DNA of 64,000 bases from JAWLDA01 sp041686855 (GTDB lineage Bacteria; Bacillota; Limnochordia; DTU080; RSA5), in the NCBI GenBank assembly GCA_041686855.1, contig JAWLDA010000003.1, positions 62,001-126,000 of the forward strand, read 5' to 3'. Each line of letters begins with the position of its first letter. Position 1 is the first letter of the stretch. Positions 61,122 to 64,000 of the stretch are shown piece by piece. The translations under genes and the position numbers were made by a program. The notes under the pieces are model-generated. The model searched no databases, was not told where the DNA came from, and saw only the letters and a list, made by a program, of their open reading frames with translations.

Positions 61122-62275
61122 AAGGCATGAGAATTCGTGATTGGCGAGGTATGGGTGCCGGAATCTTACTTGCCGTAGTGATCACCGCATGTCTCAGTAT
61201 CGGTGTGTGGGCTCAAGAGCAAGGGGAGAACGAGTCGCTAGGCGAAAGCCTGTTCGGATACCATGCCAATCCTGAACTCGAGTTCATCGATCAGGACGGT
61301 AACGTGGTCACGTACGTCACCCTGGGTGCCAGTGAAGGTGACGCTTACATCGACGAAGAGAACAACCAGTTTGTCGTGCGTCGCGTCGATGGAACACGCG
61401 TTTACGTTGAAAATCAGGGTAAAGCGGAGATGCCGGACGTCAGCGATGCTTTGGCCGCCCTCGAACAGGCCAAGGAGTCGGGCGGGCGAGCCCAGGTGGG
61501 GATCATCGAGCGTTTGCTAAGCGCTGTCGGCCAAAACCGCGGCGGCGCCGAGGTAGGGATCTACCACACACACAATGCAGAGTCGTACCGCCCCACCAGT
61601 GGAGTCGAATTCAAGGATGAAGGCGATGTGCTAAAGGTTGGTCAGGCGTTAAAAGAGGCGTTCGAGAAACACGGCTATAAGGTGGCGTGGTCTGAAGCCA
61701 GTCACCTCCCCCACGACGGTGAGGCCTACCTCCGGTCCAGGCGCACAGCGGCGGATATTAGTAAGAGTCGCCCAGCTACGATTATTGACGTACACAGGGA
61801 CGCCATTCCCAGGGCCGACTCCTATACGACCGAAGTAAACGGAGAGCGTATGACACAGGTGCGTCTGGTGGTAGGGCGTCAAAATCAGAACCGTGAAGCA
61901 AACCTCGAATACGCGAAACGGATTAAGGCAATCGCGGACGAGAAGTTTCCAGGGCTGATCAAAGGGATATACCATGCTCGCGGAAACTACAATCAGGACT
62001 TAGGTCCGCGCATGATCCTGCTCGAATTCGGTACACACGTCACCAGCTTGGACGAGGCGACTCGGTCGACGCCGCTCATCGCTGAGGCCATCGTGGCTGC
62101 TGCTGGACTTGCAGCGGGAGCGGGAGACGGTGAGAATGTCGGAGCAGCCGGTAGCCGATCGTTCATTTGGATCCTGCTACTTGTGGGCGCTGGCGTCATT
62201 GGTTGGTACTTTTTGAACAAGGAAGGATGGTTTCGTCGCTCGGGTGGCGGAGGGCCTGAGCGCGGCGACGGGTAA
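61118..62275 (+). CDS. spoIIP: Stage II sporulation protein P (peptidoglycan hydrolase)
   Basis: 385 residues from GTG 61118, with GGAGGAG seven nt upstream. N-terminal anchor (~10-30), then the SpoIIP amidase/endopeptidase domain: VGIYHTHNAESYRPTSG (zinc His/Glu), TIIDVHRDAIPRADSY and MILLEFGTHVTSLDEA. A second hydrophobic segment (SFIWILLLVGAGVIGWYFLN, ~346-365) near the C-terminus is uncommon for this family. SpoIIP acts with SpoIID and SpoIIM in engulfment. Confidence 0.95.
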   Translation: MKGMRIRDWRGMGAGILLAVVITACLSIGVWAQEQGENESLGESLFGYHANPELEFIDQDGNVVTYVTLGASEGDAYIDEENNQFVVRRVDGTRVYVENQGKAEMPDVSDALAALEQAKESGGRAQVGIIERLLSAVGQNRGGAEVGIYHTHNAESYRPTSGVEFKDEGDVLKVGQALKEAFEKHGYKVAWSEASHLPHDGEAYLRSRRTAADISKSRPATIIDVHRDAIPRADSYTTEVNGERMTQVRLVVGRQNQNREANLEYAKRIKAIADEKFPGLIKGIYHARGNYNQDLGPRMILLEFGTHVTSLDEATRSTPLIAEAIVAAAGLAAGAGDGENVGAAGSRSFIWILLLVGAGVIGWYFLNKEGWFRRSGGGGPERGDG

Positions 62276-62278
62276 GCG

Positions 62279-63199
62279 ATGAGTGCCGAGGAGCAGATTA
62301 TCTCTGTAGTCCTGGGGACGCTGGCGGGAACCGGCGCACGCCTTTTCATGCTTCGCATCGACTACCGCCAATATCCCAGTTACCCGCAAGGGTTGACAAT
62401 CCACATTGCACTGGGCGCCATAGCAGGCTTCCTGGGGGCGGTGGCAGCACCGGCGATTATGGAACGGGAGTTCGCAGCCGCGACGTTCCTCGCCTTGGCA
62501 GCGACGCAGTTTCGCGAAGTGCGAAACATGGAGCGGCAAACGCTCATGAATCTTGAAGAGAGCGAGTTGGTTCCCAGAGGGCTGGCATATATTGAAGGTA
62601 TCGCCCGAGTCTTCGAAGCCCGCAATTACTTGGCCATGTTCACCGCCCTAGTGGCGAGCACGTCCGTTGTCGTGGTGAGTCTGCTTGGTGGAGCTATGTG
62701 GATTTGCGCCGCGATCGGCGCACTCTTGGCGTTGGTCACTATGCTCGTGCTAAAGCCAGGTGTAGAGGGCCCCCACGTCGGAGATTTGGTGGAGGTTGAG
62801 CTCGCTCCGATCGAGTTCGACGGGCCGCTGTTGACGGTAGGGGGAGTCGTTTTGATGAACGTTGGTTTGAAGGAAGCGCGCGAGCGTTACCTCGAGGACG
62901 GTTTGGGGGTTATTATGACCCCCAAAGGTCCGAACGCGAAAGCGACAATGGCGAATATTGGCCAGCGCCAGGCGATCGCCCACGATGCGTCGACACTAGT
63001 CGGTGTGACCAAGGAGATAGACGAACCCCACTTCACTCCGTTAGTACGTCGAGACGCAAAGAGCGGTCGAGTGGTCCTCGCAATCATTCCGGGGGAGAAG
63101 AGCCCCCAGGCACTATTAGAGGCAGTTCGACGTGTGCCCGTGCTCGAAGCGGCAGTTCGAAAGCCGACACTCTCTGTGGCAGGCAAGATGGTCGATTAG
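62279..63199 (+). CDS. YIEGIA-domain membrane protein
   Basis: 306 residues. The name-giving motif YIEGIARVFEARNYLAMF is present at ~101-118, with four membrane segments in the N-terminal half and a cytoplasmic C-terminal domain (~155-306). The family is sporulation-associated in Bacillota with unknown function. Three bases after spoIIP; its small partner follows. Confidence 0.88.
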   Translation: MSAEEQIISVVLGTLAGTGARLFMLRIDYRQYPSYPQGLTIHIALGAIAGFLGAVAAPAIMEREFAAATFLALAATQFREVRNMERQTLMNLEESELVPRGLAYIEGIARVFEARNYLAMFTALVASTSVVVVSLLGGAMWICAAIGALLALVTMLVLKPGVEGPHVGDLVEVELAPIEFDGPLLTVGGVVLMNVGLKEARERYLEDGLGVIMTPKGPNAKATMANIGQRQAIAHDASTLVGVTKEIDEPHFTPLVRRDAKSGRVVLAIIPGEKSPQALLEAVRRVPVLEAAVRKPTLSVAGKMVD

Positions 63200-63238
63200 A
63201 GTTACCACTTTCGATGCAGCTTGAAAGGGGTAGTACGG

Positions 63239-63442
63239 ATGCAGGTAGATCTGACGCATGCAATCCTAGCAATCGTCACCGGCGTTTCTGAAGAGGGGTC
63301 CGTCGAGCCCGGGGGAACTGCCCCCGTCTTTCACGTGGGCGATGAGGAGGAACGAGAGCGAGTGGCCAAATACATTGGAACGGTCACGCTTGGCTCAGTT
63401 CATGACTTGCGCAATGGGACGTATCTCATCGTGAAGCATTAA
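63239..63442 (+). CDS. Capping-complex subunit for YIEGIA
   Basis: 67 residues from ATG 63239 (AAAGGGG 8 nt upstream; a TTG 18 bases earlier is less likely). HAILAIVTGVSEEG and RVAKYIGTVTLGSVHDLRNG are typical of the short protein always found beside YIEGIA proteins. Stop is four bases before the next start. Confidence 0.85.
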   Translation: MQVDLTHAILAIVTGVSEEGSVEPGGTAPVFHVGDEEERERVAKYIGTVTLGSVHDLRNGTYLIVKH

Positions 63443-63446
63443 AGGG

Positions 63447-63935
63447 ATGGCCCGGGTGAAGTTGATCTACACATGTTATGGTGGCGCGCACTCCTCTCCC
63501 GTTGCCGCAGCAATTCATCTGGGCTGGCTCCCCGCGGATCGGACGCCGAGGCCTGAAGAGATCTTAGCACTGCCGCGCTACGACCGTACGACGCCCGACG
63601 ATATGGGAGTCCCTGAATTAATGGGGCGTGACGAATTCGGGCACGAAGTGTACGTCTTGGGGCGCGGACCGGCCAAGGAGGTCGTGGAGCGCGCAGTAGG
63701 CAGCGGATTTGGCTTGGCGGGGGGAGAACGCACCCAACTACTCTTTGTCTCGACCCTGGAGTGTGTTAATCTTCCCATGCGAATCGGCGGGTTCACCTCG
63801 CGCGTGCTGGGTTGGACCGGAATCGGCCGACCGCTAGTTATCTGGGGAACGCGTTGCGCATTTAATGACCTGGTTGCCGTAGTACAAAAGACAAAGCGAT
63901 TCCTGCGTGAGCAAGGGGGTCCGGAGAGGAGTTAA
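63447..63935 (+). CDS. DUF3189 family protein
   Basis: 162 residues, begins with KLIYTCYGGAHSSPVAAAIH, a DUF3189 signature (compare a phosphate- or thiol-binding loop: CYGGAHSS), then GRDEFGHEVYVLGRGPAKEV. Soluble, mixed alpha/beta. No activity is established. Last complete gene of the window; the remaining 65 bases show no gene. Confidence 0.85.
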   Translation: MARVKLIYTCYGGAHSSPVAAAIHLGWLPADRTPRPEEILALPRYDRTTPDDMGVPELMGRDEFGHEVYVLGRGPAKEVVERAVGSGFGLAGGERTQLLFVSTLECVNLPMRIGGFTSRVLGWTGIGRPLVIWGTRCAFNDLVAVVQKTKRFLREQGGPERS

Positions 63936-64000
63936 CGCGTCGCATCCAGAAAGGACCATCTTAGAAATAGACGTTGAATGAGTCGTCTGGGGTGTACTCG

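Noticed and set aside
1..64000. CRISPR arrays, insertion sequences, integrases, toxin-antitoxin pairs
   Set aside because: No regularly spaced repeats, transposase-like genes or terminal inverted repeats flanking an ORF were seen.

Overview
The window reads as chromosomal core sequence of a spore-forming, moderately GC-rich Bacillota. Evidence: a spoVA cluster (spoVAC, spoVAD, spoVAE, spoVAF), spoVS, spoVT, spoIIP, ytfJ, a YIEGIA protein, the Bacilli-type pair yqhG/yqhH, comEB, RNase Y, an arginine T-box, and many GTG/TTG starts with strong Shine-Dalgarno sites. I see no insertion sequences, prophage or CRISPR array. I cannot name a genus.

Layout. 1-5.9 kb: the end of an MrfA-type helicase, a gamma carbonic anhydrase, yqhG/yqhH (minus), tRNA-Ala(CGC), an rRNA uracil methyltransferase and a cold-shock protein. 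6.0-11.9 kb: a complete seven-gene Mrp Na+/H+ antiporter operon (mrpABCDEFG). It meets head-on a complex I operon (nuoABCDH-[I]-JKLMN, minus, 12.1-21.9 kb), with a bidirectional terminator between them. The nuo operon has a consensus TTGACA-17-TATAAT promoter, lacks nuoEFG, and has only a 65-residue NuoI remnant without iron-sulfur cysteines. 22.2-31.3 kb: pgsA, an unknown coiled-coil/HTH protein, spoVT, a PAP2 phosphatase, a membrane protein overlapping a short FtsH-like protease, infC (ATT start, no rpmI-rplT behind it), trpS, a CNNM/CBS protein and an unknown gene. 31.5-42.7 kb: a divergent sliding clamp with a small partner, a T-box leader and argS, a DUF3084 protein, a MazG-type pyrophosphohydrolase, comEB, cinA-recA-recX, rny and an unknown gene.

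42.8-52.0 kb is sporulation-rich: spoVS with a candidate sigma-H promoter, a dodecin, spoVAC-AD-AE, a holin-like membrane protein, spoVAF, then lysA, an HD-domain gene, scpA-scpB, a DUF2953 gene and ytfJ. 52.1-58.5 kb: rluB, then a promoter and an attenuator-like leader, a HutP-family RNA-binding protein gene, and aroH-hisC-aroF-tyrA, followed by cmk and plsC. 58.7-63.9 kb: a four-domain S1 protein with disordered ends, DUF1614, spoIIP, a YIEGIA protein with its small capping subunit, and DUF3189.

The most interesting candidate is the leader at 52.8-53.0 kb. Three NAG triplets spaced 8 nt apart sit in the loop of an 8-bp hairpin. Nine bases of that loop are perfectly complementary to the 5' side of the downstream intrinsic terminator, and the next gene encodes a HutP-family protein. 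This suggests a HutP-type RNA switch controlling aromatic amino acid (and HisC) synthesis. The second is a complex I without recognisable electron-input subunits. The third is a two-gene FtsH-like unit.
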